A DNA stretch of 22,337 bases. Source: Oscillospiraceae bacterium (lineage in GTDB: Bacteria; Bacillota; Clostridia; Oscillospirales; Ruminococcaceae). The notes beneath the pieces were generated by a model, which saw only the letters and a list, made by a program, of their open reading frames with translations, had not been told where the DNA came from and made no database searches. Positions 1 through 7,949 of the stretch are shown piece by piece (within the stretch, counting starts at the first letter, position 1; each line of letters begins with the position of its first letter). Where the stretch lies: contig JAIDPG010000258.1 of NCBI GenBank assembly GCA_029062865.1, positions 1 to 22,337 of the forward strand, in the 5' to 3' direction. A program made the position numbers and the translations under genes.

Positions 1-376
1 CGTCGGGGATGTCCTTGAGATCCAGCTTTCCTTCGACCACCATTTTCGCGAGCGCGCCCGTTTCCGTCGGGAGAATGTCGCCCGTGGACTTATTGCGGTA
101 AACGCCGTCGTCCTTGAAATCGGTAATTCTGCCGCTGCCCTTCAGCTCTGCGTCGAGCGCCTTCAGCGCCTGCTCGAATCGTTCGTCGTCCTTGAGCGTC
201 TGCATAGCGCTCTGGAGCTTATCCATTGAACTCTGCTGATCGCCCTTGCCGAGCTCGCCGAGAATGTTCGCAAACTGCGCCATCTGCTCCTTGTTGAACT
301 CCGCCATGCGCTGAGACATCGCCGCATCGCTGATCATAAAGTCGCTGCGCGTTCCCGCCTTGATTGTTACTGCCAT
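1..376 (-). CDS. Unrecognised ORF downstream of fliJ, truncated by window edge
   Basis: The ORF starts at ATG 376 on the minus strand, about 7 nt after a strong AAGGAGGT ribosome binding site at 383-390, and runs off the left edge with about 125 residues visible. The protein begins MAVTIKAGTRSDFMIS and is polar, with a helical stretch rich in Gln, Met, Lys and Asp (residues 18-80) and no signal peptide or membrane segment. I do not recognise the family. Position just after fliJ is where many Clostridia carry fliK (hook-length control) or a small flagellar accessory gene, so a flagellar role is likely from context only. The 64-nt gap from fliJ contains no terminator, so it is probably in the same operon. 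Confidence 0.7.
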   Translation of the reverse strand, partial: MAVTIKAGTRSDFMISDAAMSQRMAEFNKEQMAQFANILGELGKGDQQSSMDKLQSAMQTLKDDERFEQALKALDAELKGSGRITDFKDDGVYRNKSTGDILPTETGALAKMVVEGKLDLKDIPD

Positions 377-440
377 TTACACACCTCCTTTATATTATAA
401 TGGTATATATCAACGGCTTTCGCCGGTGATAGCTTATCAT

Positions 441-893
441 TTAGGATACATTCGCCGCCCGCGTTGACTGCGTGTTTACAAACTCCTCGATGAAGCGCTC
501 GTTTTCCTTACCCGCCGCGAGGTTGTATTCCTCGAGCTGCTTTTCCTCGAGCTTCTCAAGCTTCTTTACTTCCTTTGTCGCCTCAACGACGACGGAAAGC
601 TGCTCCTCGATCTCCGCCTGCTTTTGGATAGCCTGCTGCTCTTTCAGATGTATCTCCTGCTGGAGCGTCACGATATAGCGCTTTCGCATCGCGATCTCGC
701 TTGCCGTCGAGCCGAGCTTGTAAACTCTGTCAAGCTGCTCGCCCTGCTCCGCGACCTTGCCGACAAGCACCTCGCGCGCCTCCTCAATTCGCCGTAAATC
801 GGCTTGTAGAAGCGAAAGCGCGTTCTTCTGCCTGTCGAGCTCCTGCTCCTGATAATCCTTGAGCTTTTGCAATGTGAAATGAAACTTTTTCAC
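441..893 (-). CDS. fliJ: Flagellar export protein FliJ
   Basis: This 150-residue protein matches the usual FliJ length (about 145-150). It is almost entirely a charged coiled coil: it opens with MKKFHFTLQKLKDYQEQELD, a typical FliJ N-terminus, and continues with Glu/Gln/Lys-rich heptads to about residue 130. FliJ is the central stalk of the flagellar type III export ATPase, sitting inside the FliI hexamer and helping chaperone recycling. Translation starts at a GTG codon (893) preceded by AAGGTGG on the minus strand. It follows fliI by 17 nt. The family assignment rests on sequence style plus the strict fliH-fliI-fliJ order, since FliJ is poorly conserved. Confidence 0.88.
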   Translation of the reverse strand: MKKFHFTLQKLKDYQEQELDRQKNALSLLQADLRRIEEAREVLVGKVAEQGEQLDRVYKLGSTASEIAMRKRYIVTLQQEIHLKEQQAIQKQAEIEEQLSVVVEATKEVKKLEKLEEKQLEEYNLAAGKENERFIEEFVNTQSTRAANVS

Positions 894-910
894 GTTCTAG
901 CCACCTTATT

Positions 911-2233
911 TTATTCGCCGACCGCTTCTCTCAGCAGCTGCACGGTCTGCTCGAAGCTTACGCTCTCCTCGACGCGCTGCATGAGGAACTCGTTTATCGC
1001 GTCGATTTTGTTTATCGCCTCGTCGAGCTCCGGATTCGTGCCGTTTTTGTACGCGCCTATCGCGATAAGATCCGCGTTTTCCGTGTACAGTGACAGCAGA
1101 TTTCGCAGCTTTCCCGCCGCGGCCTTGTGCTCCGGGCGGGCTATCTCGCTCATCAGACGAGAAACGCTCGGCAATATGTCAATTGCGGGGTAATGGTTTT
1201 GCGCCGCAATTTTTCTCGATAGTATGATGTGTCCGTCGATAATACCGCGGACGGTATCGGCGATCGGCTCGTTGGTGTCGTCACCCTCTACGAGCACAGT
1301 GTAAATGCCCGTTATCGAGCCCTCGGGGAAGTTCCCCGCGCGTTCTAGCAGCTTCGGCATCGCGCTGTAGATAGACGGCGTGTAGCCTCTCGCGATCGGC
1401 GGCTCGCCGGTCGCAAGCCCTACCTCGCGCAGCGCCATCGCGTAGCGCGTCAGACTGTCCATCATCAGCAGCACGTCCTTGCCCTGCTTCATGAAGTACT
1501 CCGCGACAGCCGTCGCGGTTAGCGGGCATTTCGCCCTCATCATCGCGGGCTGATCAGAAGTCGCGACGACCAGCACCGACCGCGCCATGCCCTCGGGACC
1601 CAGATCGCGCTCGATAAACTCTCTTACCTCGCGTCCACGTTCGCCGACAAGCGCGATGACGTTTACGTCCGCCTTGACTTTTCTGGCAATCATACCCATA
1701 AGCGTCGATTTTCCGACACCGGAGCCCGCGAAAATGCCTATTCTCTGCCCCTTGCCGAGCGTCAGCATTCCGTCGATAGCCTTAACGCCAAGCTCGATTG
1801 TTTCATGTATAGGCGGTCTTGTGAACGGGTTCACGGGAATTCCCGAAATCGACACCTCGTCGGTGTAATTTATCTCCCCGCCGCCGTCGAGCGGGTTGCC
1901 GAGCGCGTCTACAATGCGCCCTACGAGCGCCGAGCCCGCCTTGACATTCAGCTTGTCGCCGGTGTTGTCGACGATGCTTCCGGGGCCTATGCCCTCCATT
2001 TCGGTGTACGGCATCAACAGAATATTGCTTTTGTTGAAGCCCACCACCTCGGCGTTTATATATGATGACATATCCTTGGAGAAAATGCGGCACACGTCGC
2101 CGATGTTGCACGCGGGGCCGCTCGCCTCAATAGTCATTCCGACAATTTTTTCGATCTTCCCCATATAGCGGAAGGTGTCGATTTTTTCTATATCCTTGCG
2201 GAATTCGGAAAAATCCAACATTTTTTCTTTCAT
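911..2233 (-). CDS. fliI: Flagellum-specific ATPase FliI
   Basis: The 440-residue protein is a clear type III secretion ATPase related to the F1 beta subunit. It shows a Walker A motif GSGVGKST at about residues 170-177, a Walker B region VLLMMDSLTRYAMA at about 249-262, the RGYTPSIYSAMPKLLERAG segment and the VEGDDTNEPIADTVRGI stretch typical of FliI. It energises export of rod, hook and filament subunits, working as a cytoplasmic hexamer with FliH and FliJ. The ATG overlaps the fliH stop codon (ATGA-type overlap at 2230-2233), so the two are translationally coupled. A second Met five codons in is a possible alternative start. Confidence 0.97.
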   Translation of the reverse strand: MKEKMLDFSEFRKDIEKIDTFRYMGKIEKIVGMTIEASGPACNIGDVCRIFSKDMSSYINAEVVGFNKSNILLMPYTEMEGIGPGSIVDNTGDKLNVKAGSALVGRIVDALGNPLDGGGEINYTDEVSISGIPVNPFTRPPIHETIELGVKAIDGMLTLGKGQRIGIFAGSGVGKSTLMGMIARKVKADVNVIALVGERGREVREFIERDLGPEGMARSVLVVATSDQPAMMRAKCPLTATAVAEYFMKQGKDVLLMMDSLTRYAMALREVGLATGEPPIARGYTPSIYSAMPKLLERAGNFPEGSITGIYTVLVEGDDTNEPIADTVRGIIDGHIILSRKIAAQNHYPAIDILPSVSRLMSEIARPEHKAAAGKLRNLLSLYTENADLIAIGAYKNGTNPELDEAINKIDAINEFLMQRVEESVSFEQTVQLLREAVGE

Positions 2234-3306
2234 TCCTCCGAATTTCGTGAAATGTGAAGCTTCGCTTCTAAAGTCGGCAAATCGATATTGCTCTCGTAGT
2301 TCTCGTCGATGTCCTCTTCAAAATCCGTATCCGGATTGTCTTTGATGACCTTCTCGATATTCTTCGGAGTCTCCGCCTTCTTCTTGCGCGGCTTCTTTGA
2401 CGCTGCTGCGCGGAATTTCCCGTCGCCAAGCTCCTTTATCATTTTGAGCTGCGTCATAATTCCCGCGTCGGTGATCTCCTCGCCGTTTTCCACGATAACC
2501 GTCCCCGGCTGCGCGTCCGCGATGAGCTCCACCTCGACCTTTTCCGAACCGCAGAGCTCCTTTAAGAACTCATAATCGCCCGCGAACTCGGTCGTTGCGC
2601 CGTTCTCGTCAAGCGTTATGCGGATAAGCTTAGAGTTTCTGAAATCCTTCGCGGCTTGCTTTATCAGCTTCTTCGCCGCCGTGCCGTCCTTTACGGACAT
2701 CGAATTAAGCGTGACCTTGTTCGCGATCTCCATTACGGTCTCGTAGATCTCGTTTTCGTACCTCACGAAAAGCTCCGCCTTTTCCTCGTTAATGCTTTCG
2801 ACGAAATCCCGCGCCTCGTCAAGTATCCCCTGACCCTCGCGCAGGCACATCGCGACGCCGTCCTTTTTTCCTTGCTCGTAGCCCTCGGCTCTCGCCTTTA
2901 TGAACACGCCCTCGCGGTTCTGCTCCGCATCGGCGCGGATCTCGCTTGCCTGTGTCTCCGCGTCCTCCACGATGCCGTCCGCGCGGCGTTTTGCCTCAAC
3001 TATTACCTGCTTGCCCTGCTCGATGTACTGCTCCTTCAAAGCCGCAAGCTCGCCCTTAAGCTGTTCGAGCTCTGCCTCGCGCATTGCGATAGCGTCCTCG
3101 CGCTTCTTAAGGAGCTCCTCCTTGGAAGGACCTTTCGGCTTTTCTTCTTTAATTTCCTCGACGGGCTTTTGCGGTTTCTGATTTTCCGGCTGTTCTTCGG
3201 GCTTCGGAGCTTCCTGCTCTCTAATCGGCACGGGAATATTCACGGTGTTCTGAATATCCACCCCTACGCCTTCATAGCGCACGGTGCCGTATTTTAATAC
3301 TCCCAA
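2230..3306 (-). CDS. fliH: Flagellar assembly protein FliH
   Basis: The gene lies between fliG and fliI and encodes 358 residues. Residues 30-65 are rich in Pro, Glu and Lys, residues 65-140 form a charged coiled coil (ALKEQYIEQGKQVIVEAKRR), and the C-terminal part resembles the FliH/YscL ATPase-binding domain. FliH binds FliI, restrains its ATPase and tethers it to the C ring. It is longer than the 235-residue E. coli protein because of the N-terminal extension and a Lys/Asp/Glu-rich tail (residues 300-358). The start is TTG at 3306, 9 nt after GGAGG; no in-frame ATG gives a plausible alternative. The assignment comes mainly from gene order and architecture. Confidence 0.88.
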   Translation of the reverse strand: MGVLKYGTVRYEGVGVDIQNTVNIPVPIREQEAPKPEEQPENQKPQKPVEEIKEEKPKGPSKEELLKKREDAIAMREAELEQLKGELAALKEQYIEQGKQVIVEAKRRADGIVEDAETQASEIRADAEQNREGVFIKARAEGYEQGKKDGVAMCLREGQGILDEARDFVESINEEKAELFVRYENEIYETVMEIANKVTLNSMSVKDGTAAKKLIKQAAKDFRNSKLIRITLDENGATTEFAGDYEFLKELCGSEKVEVELIADAQPGTVIVENGEEITDAGIMTQLKMIKELGDGKFRAAASKKPRKKKAETPKNIEKVIKDNPDTDFEEDIDENYESNIDLPTLEAKLHISRNSEE

Positions 3307-3344
3307 ATCCTCTTCCCTCCGAACCGATACTTATTATAATACGC

Positions 3345-4364
3345 TTAAGCGATAATTTCATCGCCGCCGCCGCGGGAGATCGTGATAACGCCGTCCTGCT
3401 CAAGTCGTCTGATAATGCCGACGATGCGCTGCTGCGCCTCTTCAACATCACGCATACGAACGTTGTGCAGATACTCGATATCCGCCTGCAGGTTCTCTCT
3501 CGCACGGGAGGAAATGTTCGCGAAAATGCACTCCGCGACCTCCTGCGTCGAGCCCTTGATAGCGATCGCGAGATCCTTGGAATCGACCTGCTTGACAAAC
3601 TCCTGGATATCCTTGGAATCGAGGTTGACAATATCCTCGAATACGAACATCTTCTGCTTGATGAGATCCGCGAGCTTCTGGTCTCTTGCGGACAGCTCGT
3701 CGAAGATGTATTTCTCGGTCGCGCGGTCTACGTTGTTCATAATTTCCGCCGCGTAGTTGATACCGCCGACCTCCATGGAGTCCATATTAGCAAGCGACGC
3801 GAACTTCTTTTCGAGCGAGCCCTCGATCGCCTTTACGACCTCGGGCGAGGCTCTGTCCATATTCGCGATACGCTCGATAACCTCAACGCGCTTCTCCTTA
3901 GGCAACTCGGACAAGATCGCCGAAGCCTGATCGGTTCTCGCGTAGGAGAGAATAAGCGCTATTGTCTGCGGGTGCTCGTTCTGCACGATCGCCAGCAGGT
4001 TTTTATAATCCGCCTTGCGCACGAAGTCGAAGGACTTTGTCGCGAGCTGCTTTGTAATGCGGTTTAACAGCGAGTCTGCCGCTTCGGGACCGAACGCCTT
4101 GACAAGCACGTTTCTCGCGTAATCAAGACCGCCCTCGGCGACAACCTTCTGCGTGAGGCAAAGCTCATAAAACTCGTTCAGAACCTCCTCGACCGTTTCG
4201 ATCGGGTGGTATTCCATTCGCGCGAGCTCCACCGAGATAGCCTCAACCTCCTCGTCGGAGAGGTGCTTATATATCGCGGAGGCGTTCTCCGCGCCCATTG
4301 ACGCGAGCACCAGCGCGCTTTTTTGCTGCGCTGTAAGCTCCGCCGCCGTTTTCTGTTCTGCCAT
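3345..4364 (-). CDS. fliG: Flagellar motor switch protein FliG
   Basis: The 339-residue protein has all three FliG domains. The N-terminal FliF-binding domain starts with AQQKSALVLASMGAE, the middle domain carries the hallmark EHPQTIALIL motif at about residues 129-138, and the C-terminal domain contains MFVFEDIVNLDSKDIQEFVK, the region that interacts with the stator. FliG forms the rotor ring on the cytoplasmic face of the MS ring and generates torque and switching with MotA, FliM and FliN. ATG 4364 is preceded by GGGAGGA with good spacing. It sits 42 nt after fliF in the same operon. Length and motif order are normal. Confidence 0.97.
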   Translation of the reverse strand: MAEQKTAAELTAQQKSALVLASMGAENASAIYKHLSDEEVEAISVELARMEYHPIETVEEVLNEFYELCLTQKVVAEGGLDYARNVLVKAFGPEAADSLLNRITKQLATKSFDFVRKADYKNLLAIVQNEHPQTIALILSYARTDQASAILSELPKEKRVEVIERIANMDRASPEVVKAIEGSLEKKFASLANMDSMEVGGINYAAEIMNNVDRATEKYIFDELSARDQKLADLIKQKMFVFEDIVNLDSKDIQEFVKQVDSKDLAIAIKGSTQEVAECIFANISSRARENLQADIEYLHNVRMRDVEEAQQRIVGIIRRLEQDGVITISRGGGDEIIA

Positions 4365-4406
4365 TTGCTTATCCTCCCGGGTTAGTTAAATTCGCGGTTC
4401 GGGAGC

Positions 4407-6080
4407 TCAATCGCCTTCCTCGCGGATCATATTTCTGATAATGGAAGCCACGATATCGGGGCTGCTCTTCGCGAATTCCGCAATCTCGCGCTTGAGTATC
4501 GTCTCGCGGGATTCCTTGCCCGCCTCCTCCGTGAGGCTCGCGATGTTGAAGTCGACCTCCTGCGGCATTTCCGGTCTCGAAGAGCCGTAAGCGCCGCCGC
4601 TCTCCAATGCCGCAGCCTGCGCCGCCGCGAGAGCCTCTTCTTTTCTTCTTCTGATCTTCTTCTTGCGGCTTCTGCTCATCATCAGCGAAGCGATAAGCAA
4701 GCCGATAAGAACCACGCCGAGTACTATTACAAGTATAATAAGCAGTCTGCGGTTTCTGTCGCCCGCCGAGATGATAACGCCGTTGCCGTTGTTGCCCACG
4801 CCGTTTCCGAAGCTGCCCGTGCCGTCCACGGGGAACACCCTATACGCGACCGCCACGTCCTCAACGTTCGCTCCCGCCGCCTTCGCGACAACGCCCTGGA
4901 TCATATCGCGCTCCGCCTCGGTCATAACCGCTTGGTTTACGGTAACGCCAACGGTAAGAGACTTGATGTCATAGCCGTTATTTATCGTTTCGGTCTTGAT
5001 ATTCGTTACGTCATACTGCTTCTGATCCTTCGCGTAGTAATACGTCTGATTGTCCGCCACACCGTTGAACGTCGGGTAATCCGGCGAGTTATCGGCGTTG
5101 GGAGTCGTTCCGACAAGCCCGTTCGCGTTGTTGAGCGTCGTGTTCGTCTCGACCTTGTTCTCCTGTTCCAGAACGCCGCGATCCGTGCCCGGAATAGGCT
5201 CGTAGCGGTTTTCCACGATCCTCTTATCGTCGAAATCAAGCGTCGCCGCAACGTTGAACGCGTAGCCGTTCGGTCCGTACATCTTCGTGAACATCTCGTC
5301 GAGGTTTCTCCTGAGCGCCTCGGTTATATCGCGCTCGAACTCCATGCGGCTGCGTCCTACCGCCACACCGGAAGCGTCCTTTTCGTCAACCGCCTCATCT
5401 TCGGGGCTTATCCACGTGTAGGGGCGCATTTTGGTGTCGACGATCGAGATATTATCATATGTAAGCCCGTCGACCGCTCTCGAGACAAGCGAGAATATCG
5501 CGCGTACCTCCGCGTTCGTAAGCTCCTCGCCATCCTGAAGCTGAATCGTCACTGAGCAGGTCGGAACCTCCTTCTTTTCGGTGATGACATAATCCCTTGT
5601 CTGGGGAATGTCAAGAATCACCTGCGCGTCGCGGATAGCGTCAAGTCTGCGCAGCGTCGCCTCGATCGTCGCCTGGCGCTGCTGCGTCGCTACAACGCGC
5701 TTGTCCGACTCCGTGCTCCACAAATTTATGCCGTCGTTCCATATGCTGTAATCCGAAGAGGTTTTCGGATAGCCCTGGACGGACAGCTTCATACGCAGGT
5801 TATCCACCTGGTCGCTCGGGACTATAACGTCGCCCTTGTCGTTCATTTTAACGTCGCTTATTCCCATATCCGAGATGATAGCGGAGATCTCCGCAGCCTC
5901 GGTGGTCGTAAGCCCCGAATACAGCGTCGTCATAGTCTTGTGGTTCAGAATAACCGCGAGAATGATGATTATCGCGATAAGCGCCACGGGAACGGCGCAG
6001 ATCGCGATCTTCACCGCCTTTGAGAACCCGTCCCACTTTTCCTTTACGACTACCGTAACCTTTTTTAATCTTTCTTTCAT
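4407..6080 (-). CDS. fliF: Flagellar MS-ring protein FliF
   Basis: The 557-residue protein has the standard FliF layout: a cytoplasmic N-terminus, a first membrane helix at about residues 24-46 (AICAVPVALIAIIIILAVIL), a YscJ-like ring-building domain (TTLYSGLTTTEAAEI onwards), a long periplasmic-side ring region, a second membrane helix near residues 448-470 and a basic stretch followed by the C-terminal tail (EVDFNIASLTEEA and on) that binds FliG. It forms the membrane-embedded MS ring on which the basal body is built. ATG 6080 follows TTTTGGAGG by about 10 nt. Gly/Asn-rich residues precede the second helix. No oddities seen. Confidence 0.97.
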   Translation of the reverse strand: MKERLKKVTVVVKEKWDGFSKAVKIAICAVPVALIAIIIILAVILNHKTMTTLYSGLTTTEAAEISAIISDMGISDVKMNDKGDVIVPSDQVDNLRMKLSVQGYPKTSSDYSIWNDGINLWSTESDKRVVATQQRQATIEATLRRLDAIRDAQVILDIPQTRDYVITEKKEVPTCSVTIQLQDGEELTNAEVRAIFSLVSRAVDGLTYDNISIVDTKMRPYTWISPEDEAVDEKDASGVAVGRSRMEFERDITEALRRNLDEMFTKMYGPNGYAFNVAATLDFDDKRIVENRYEPIPGTDRGVLEQENKVETNTTLNNANGLVGTTPNADNSPDYPTFNGVADNQTYYYAKDQKQYDVTNIKTETINNGYDIKSLTVGVTVNQAVMTEAERDMIQGVVAKAAGANVEDVAVAYRVFPVDGTGSFGNGVGNNGNGVIISAGDRNRRLLIILVIVLGVVLIGLLIASLMMSRSRKKKIRRRKEEALAAAQAAALESGGAYGSSRPEMPQEVDFNIASLTEEAGKESRETILKREIAEFAKSSPDIVASIIRNMIREEGD

Positions 6081-6107
6081 TTAAACGGATGCCTCCAAAA
6101 AGCATTA

Positions 6108-6452
6108 TCAAACCTGCATATTGATGATATTATTATATGAGCTTATTACCTCATTCTTTACCGATACCAGCAGGTCAACGGCGATGTTCGCCTTGGTGAT
6201 GTTCGCCTGAACGGTCGCCAGATCGTCGATGTTGCCGAGCATAAGGTCGATAGCGTCACGGTCTACCTGCTCGTTCGTTTCGATAACGTTCGTCACCATT
6301 CCCTTGAAAATATCAAGGAACGAAGCCTTTTCGGCGCCGTTTGTCTCAACCGCGACATTCTCCGCGTTCATGCGCTGCATACGGCGCATGGGATCCATTC
6401 TTTCAAGCTGCCTTTCGATATGATCGACAGACTGCAATGCGTAAATAGCCAT
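6108..6452 (-). CDS. fliE: Flagellar hook-basal body complex protein FliE
   Basis: The 114-residue protein ends with the characteristic FliE C-terminus (ANITKANIAVDLLVSVKNEV followed by a short tyrosine/asparagine tail), preceded by an acidic linker. FliE is the adaptor between the MS ring and the proximal rod and is the first substrate exported by the flagellar secretion system. ATG 6452 is preceded by GAAAGGAAA. The gene is separated from flgC upstream by 122 nt that hold a perfect 15-bp palindrome, and from fliF downstream by 27 nt. Identification relies on the C-terminal motif and the conserved flgB-flgC-fliE-fliF order. Confidence 0.94.
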   Translation of the reverse strand: MAIYALQSVDHIERQLERMDPMRRMQRMNAENVAVETNGAEKASFLDIFKGMVTNVIETNEQVDRDAIDLMLGNIDDLATVQANITKANIAVDLLVSVKNEVISSYNNIINMQV

Positions 6453-6521
6453 AACTCAATTTCCTTTCAGAACAAATTCTCGTTTTTCGGAGTCATTGCT
6501 CTAATATTCAAAATTTTTCAC

Positions 6522-6554
6522 GCGGTTTTCCCCGCCTCCGGCGGGGAAAACCGC
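6522..6554. repeat. Perfect 15-bp GC-rich palindrome between flgC and fliE
   Basis: Arms GCGGTTTTCCCCGCC (6522-6536) and GGCGGGGAAAACCGC (6540-6554) pair perfectly around a 3-nt loop. Neither strand has a run of T directly after the hairpin, so it is not a canonical terminator in either direction. The core TTTTCCCCGCC/GGCGGGGAAAA is the same as in the trp operon terminator at 19003-19029, suggesting a repeated palindrome family. Inside a polycistronic message it could act as an mRNA-stabilising or expression-tuning element. Confidence 0.85.
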
Positions 6555-6574
6555 CCTAAAAACAGCGTTTTTTA

Positions 6575-7036
6575 TCACTTTCCGATATTCAGCGAAGCCT
6601 GGATTACCGCCTGCATCGCCTCGTACATCGCCTTGCACGCGTTGAAGCTGTTCGACGCCTGGAGCGCGTCTATCTCCTCGATCGCCCTGTCGACGTTGCT
6701 TTCATAGATGTAGCCGTACTCGTCCGCGAGAGGGTGATCCGGGCTGTAAACGGGCTCCGGCGGGGTTTCGTCCTCAACGACCTGCACCGCCTCGACGCCC
6801 TGCATCTGCACATATCTGAAAATGTCCGGTATGTACTCGCCCTCTACCATTTTCTTCGCGAGCGTGTCGCTGAAACGTCTGTCCTCGCCGAAAACCACCA
6901 TCTGGCGCTTGTAAACGTCCTCCGGGCGCGTTGCCACGTCGTCCGCGTGAGAAACGTTCTGCGTGATGATGTCAAGCCTGAACCTGTTAGCCGTCATTCC
7001 CGACAAGGGAATGTTCAAAGAACTTAAAAAAGCCAT
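6575..7036 (-). CDS. flgC: Flagellar basal-body rod protein FlgC
   Basis: The 153-residue protein has the FlgC signature at both ends. The N-terminus MAFLSSLNIPLSGMTANRF carries the axial coiled-coil motif with the conserved QNVSHADD variant of the QNIANA block, and the C-terminus contains YIYESNVDRAIEEIDALQAS and a final amphipathic helix typical of rod proteins. FlgC is a proximal rod subunit exported through the flagellar apparatus. ATG 7036 lies after GGGAG. It follows flgB by 66 nt. The internal sequence DVYKRQMVVF corresponds to the family's YRR(K/Q)xVVF motif and is genuine, as discussed under rejected items. Confidence 0.95.
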   Translation of the reverse strand: MAFLSSLNIPLSGMTANRFRLDIITQNVSHADDVATRPEDVYKRQMVVFGEDRRFSDTLAKKMVEGEYIPDIFRYVQMQGVEAVQVVEDETPPEPVYSPDHPLADEYGYIYESNVDRAIEEIDALQASNSFNACKAMYEAMQAVIQASLNIGK

Positions 7037-7102
7037 AACGTTTTTCTCCCAAATCTATAATTCTCGCGTCATGCTATCGTTAATCGCATCATGCTGTTTT
7101 GA

Positions 7103-7465
7103 TTACTTGGTGCTCATCGCGCTGCGGATTCGGCTGAAGTTGCCGTCCATCTGGTTTATCAGCGCCTCTATGCGGTAGGAGGTCTTGAGGTACTCCGCCA
7201 TTTCTACGTCGCTGTCGACATTGTTGTGGTCCGCCTGGTCGTTCGTGTAGTAGTCCGTGTAGACGCCCTGAACGAGGTTCAGCTCCTTCTTGACTGTTCC
7301 GTTCGCGCGGAGCTTATCCTTGAGTATCCCGCCGAACGTTAAATAACGCGCGTTGTAGTCCGGCGTGTCGGCGTTCGCGATGTTTTCCTGATGAATTTTG
7401 CCCTTCTGCCACATCACGGAGAGCCCCTGCTCTACTATGCGGAACGCTGTCGTATCAAATAACAT
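7103..7465 (-). CDS. flgB: Flagellar basal-body rod protein FlgB
   Basis: First gene of the flagellar operon, encoding 120 residues. The motif HQENIANADTPDYNARYLTF (about residues 25-44) is diagnostic of FlgB, and the C-terminal region VDSDVEMAEYLKTSYRIEAL matches the rod-protein D0 helix. FlgB is a proximal rod component next to FliE. The open frame extends upstream to 7558, but I chose ATG 7465 because GGGAGGT lies about 8 nt before it and because the family begins with M-hydrophobic-F/D-x-T/x residues; the upstream 31 codons are not FlgB-like and lie in the leader. Transcription is expected from the promoter at 7566-7594. Confidence 0.95.
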   Translation of the reverse strand: MLFDTTAFRIVEQGLSVMWQKGKIHQENIANADTPDYNARYLTFGGILKDKLRANGTVKKELNLVQGVYTDYYTNDQADHNNVDSDVEMAEYLKTSYRIEALINQMDGNFSRIRSAMSTK

Positions 7466-7565
7466 ATCAGTACCTCCCGTATGCTGTATAATAAATATGA
7501 AGCCCGTGTGTTTTTTGCCCCGTTTTTGGGCAGAATAATCCCATACACACTTTTTCACTTATTAC

Positions 7566-7594
7566 ATTATACATCATATTTTTCAAAATTTCAA
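7566..7594 (-). promoter_or_regulatory. Sigma-A-like promoter of the flagellar operon
   Basis: On the minus strand TTGAAA (7589-7594) and TATAAT (7566-7571) are separated by exactly 17 nt. The predicted transcript starts near 7559 and leaves a leader of about 95 nt before flgB. I see no flagellar sigma-28-type TAAA/GCCGATAA promoter nearby, so this early operon seems to use the housekeeping factor. Confidence 0.75.
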
Positions 7595-7607
7595 CCTCTT
7601 TTTTTCA

Positions 7608-7648
7608 AATTGTTCACGTCAAACACCACATTTTGCCCAATTGTTCAC
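7608..7648 (-). promoter_or_regulatory. Pair of 10-nt direct repeats upstream of the flagellar promoter
   Basis: GTGAACAATT (minus strand) occurs at 7608-7617 and again at 7639-7648, exactly 31 bp apart, close to three helical turns. The copies are centred about 53 and 84 nt upstream of the predicted flagellar start. Same-face spacing of identical 10-mers is what a dimeric or cooperative activator site looks like. The regulator is unknown. A second short repeat, GGGCAAAA, occurs at 7631-7638 and 7673-7680. Confidence 0.4.
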
Positions 7649-7810
7649 CCTTAATTTTCCCTCTGTCCACTCTTTTGCCCTTAATACCGCCACACAAAAA
7701 ATAGGTTGGGGATTTTTCACAAAATTTCACGTGATTTGAGAAGATTTTTTTATGTTCCAAAAATAAAGAAAAACATTCGTGAATAGTGCAAAAAAATCAC
7801 CAAAAACCAC
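7649..7810. other. AT-rich non-coding spacer between divergent operons
   Basis: This stretch contains no supported gene. It is AT-rich with an 8-bp palindrome TCACGTGA (7727-7734) and a duplicated CCCTTAAT (7648-7655, 7678-7685). It lies between the flagellar upstream repeats and the trp promoter and may hold further regulator sites. An open frame on the minus strand (7727-8086) crosses the T-box leader and is not a gene. Confidence 0.6.
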
Positions 7811-7839
7811 TTGACAAATCATACAAATTGTGCTAGAAT
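7811..7839 (+). promoter_or_regulatory. Sigma-A promoter of the trp operon
   Basis: A consensus TTGACA (7811-7816) is followed after 17 nt by TAGAAT (7834-7839). The predicted transcript begins about 7845-7847, some 30 nt ahead of the T-box stem I. It is the only strong promoter I see for the whole trp operon through trpA. Confidence 0.88.
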
Positions 7840-7949
7840 AAAAAACAACAATAAAATTCTTCCAACAAACCAATGACGCAGAGATAAAAATGCCCAAAGC
7901 CCTCACAGAGAGCGGTCGTTGCTGAGAGTACCGCAGGAAACCGAGCATT

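Noticed and set aside
391..411. TATAAT-like box just ahead of the leftmost ORF as a separate promoter
   Set aside because: It lies too close to the ribosome binding site for a normal start and no -35 element is visible; the gene is more likely read through from fliJ.
6895..6925. FlgC contains DVYKRQ, the peptide produced by read-through of a Nextera transposon adapter
   Set aside because: The DNA here encodes it as GACGTTTACAAGCGCCAG, not the adapter sequence, and the residues align with the natural YRRxxVVF motif of FlgC; it is genuine coding sequence.
7517..7531. GCCC/GGGC hairpin in the flgB leader as an attenuator
   Set aside because: The stem is only 4 bp and on the flagellar strand it is followed by A residues, so it cannot act as an intrinsic terminator.
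7103..7558. Longer flgB reading frame starting at 7558
   Set aside because: The extra N-terminal residues do not resemble FlgB, overlap the predicted transcript start, and ATG 7465 has a proper ribosome binding site.
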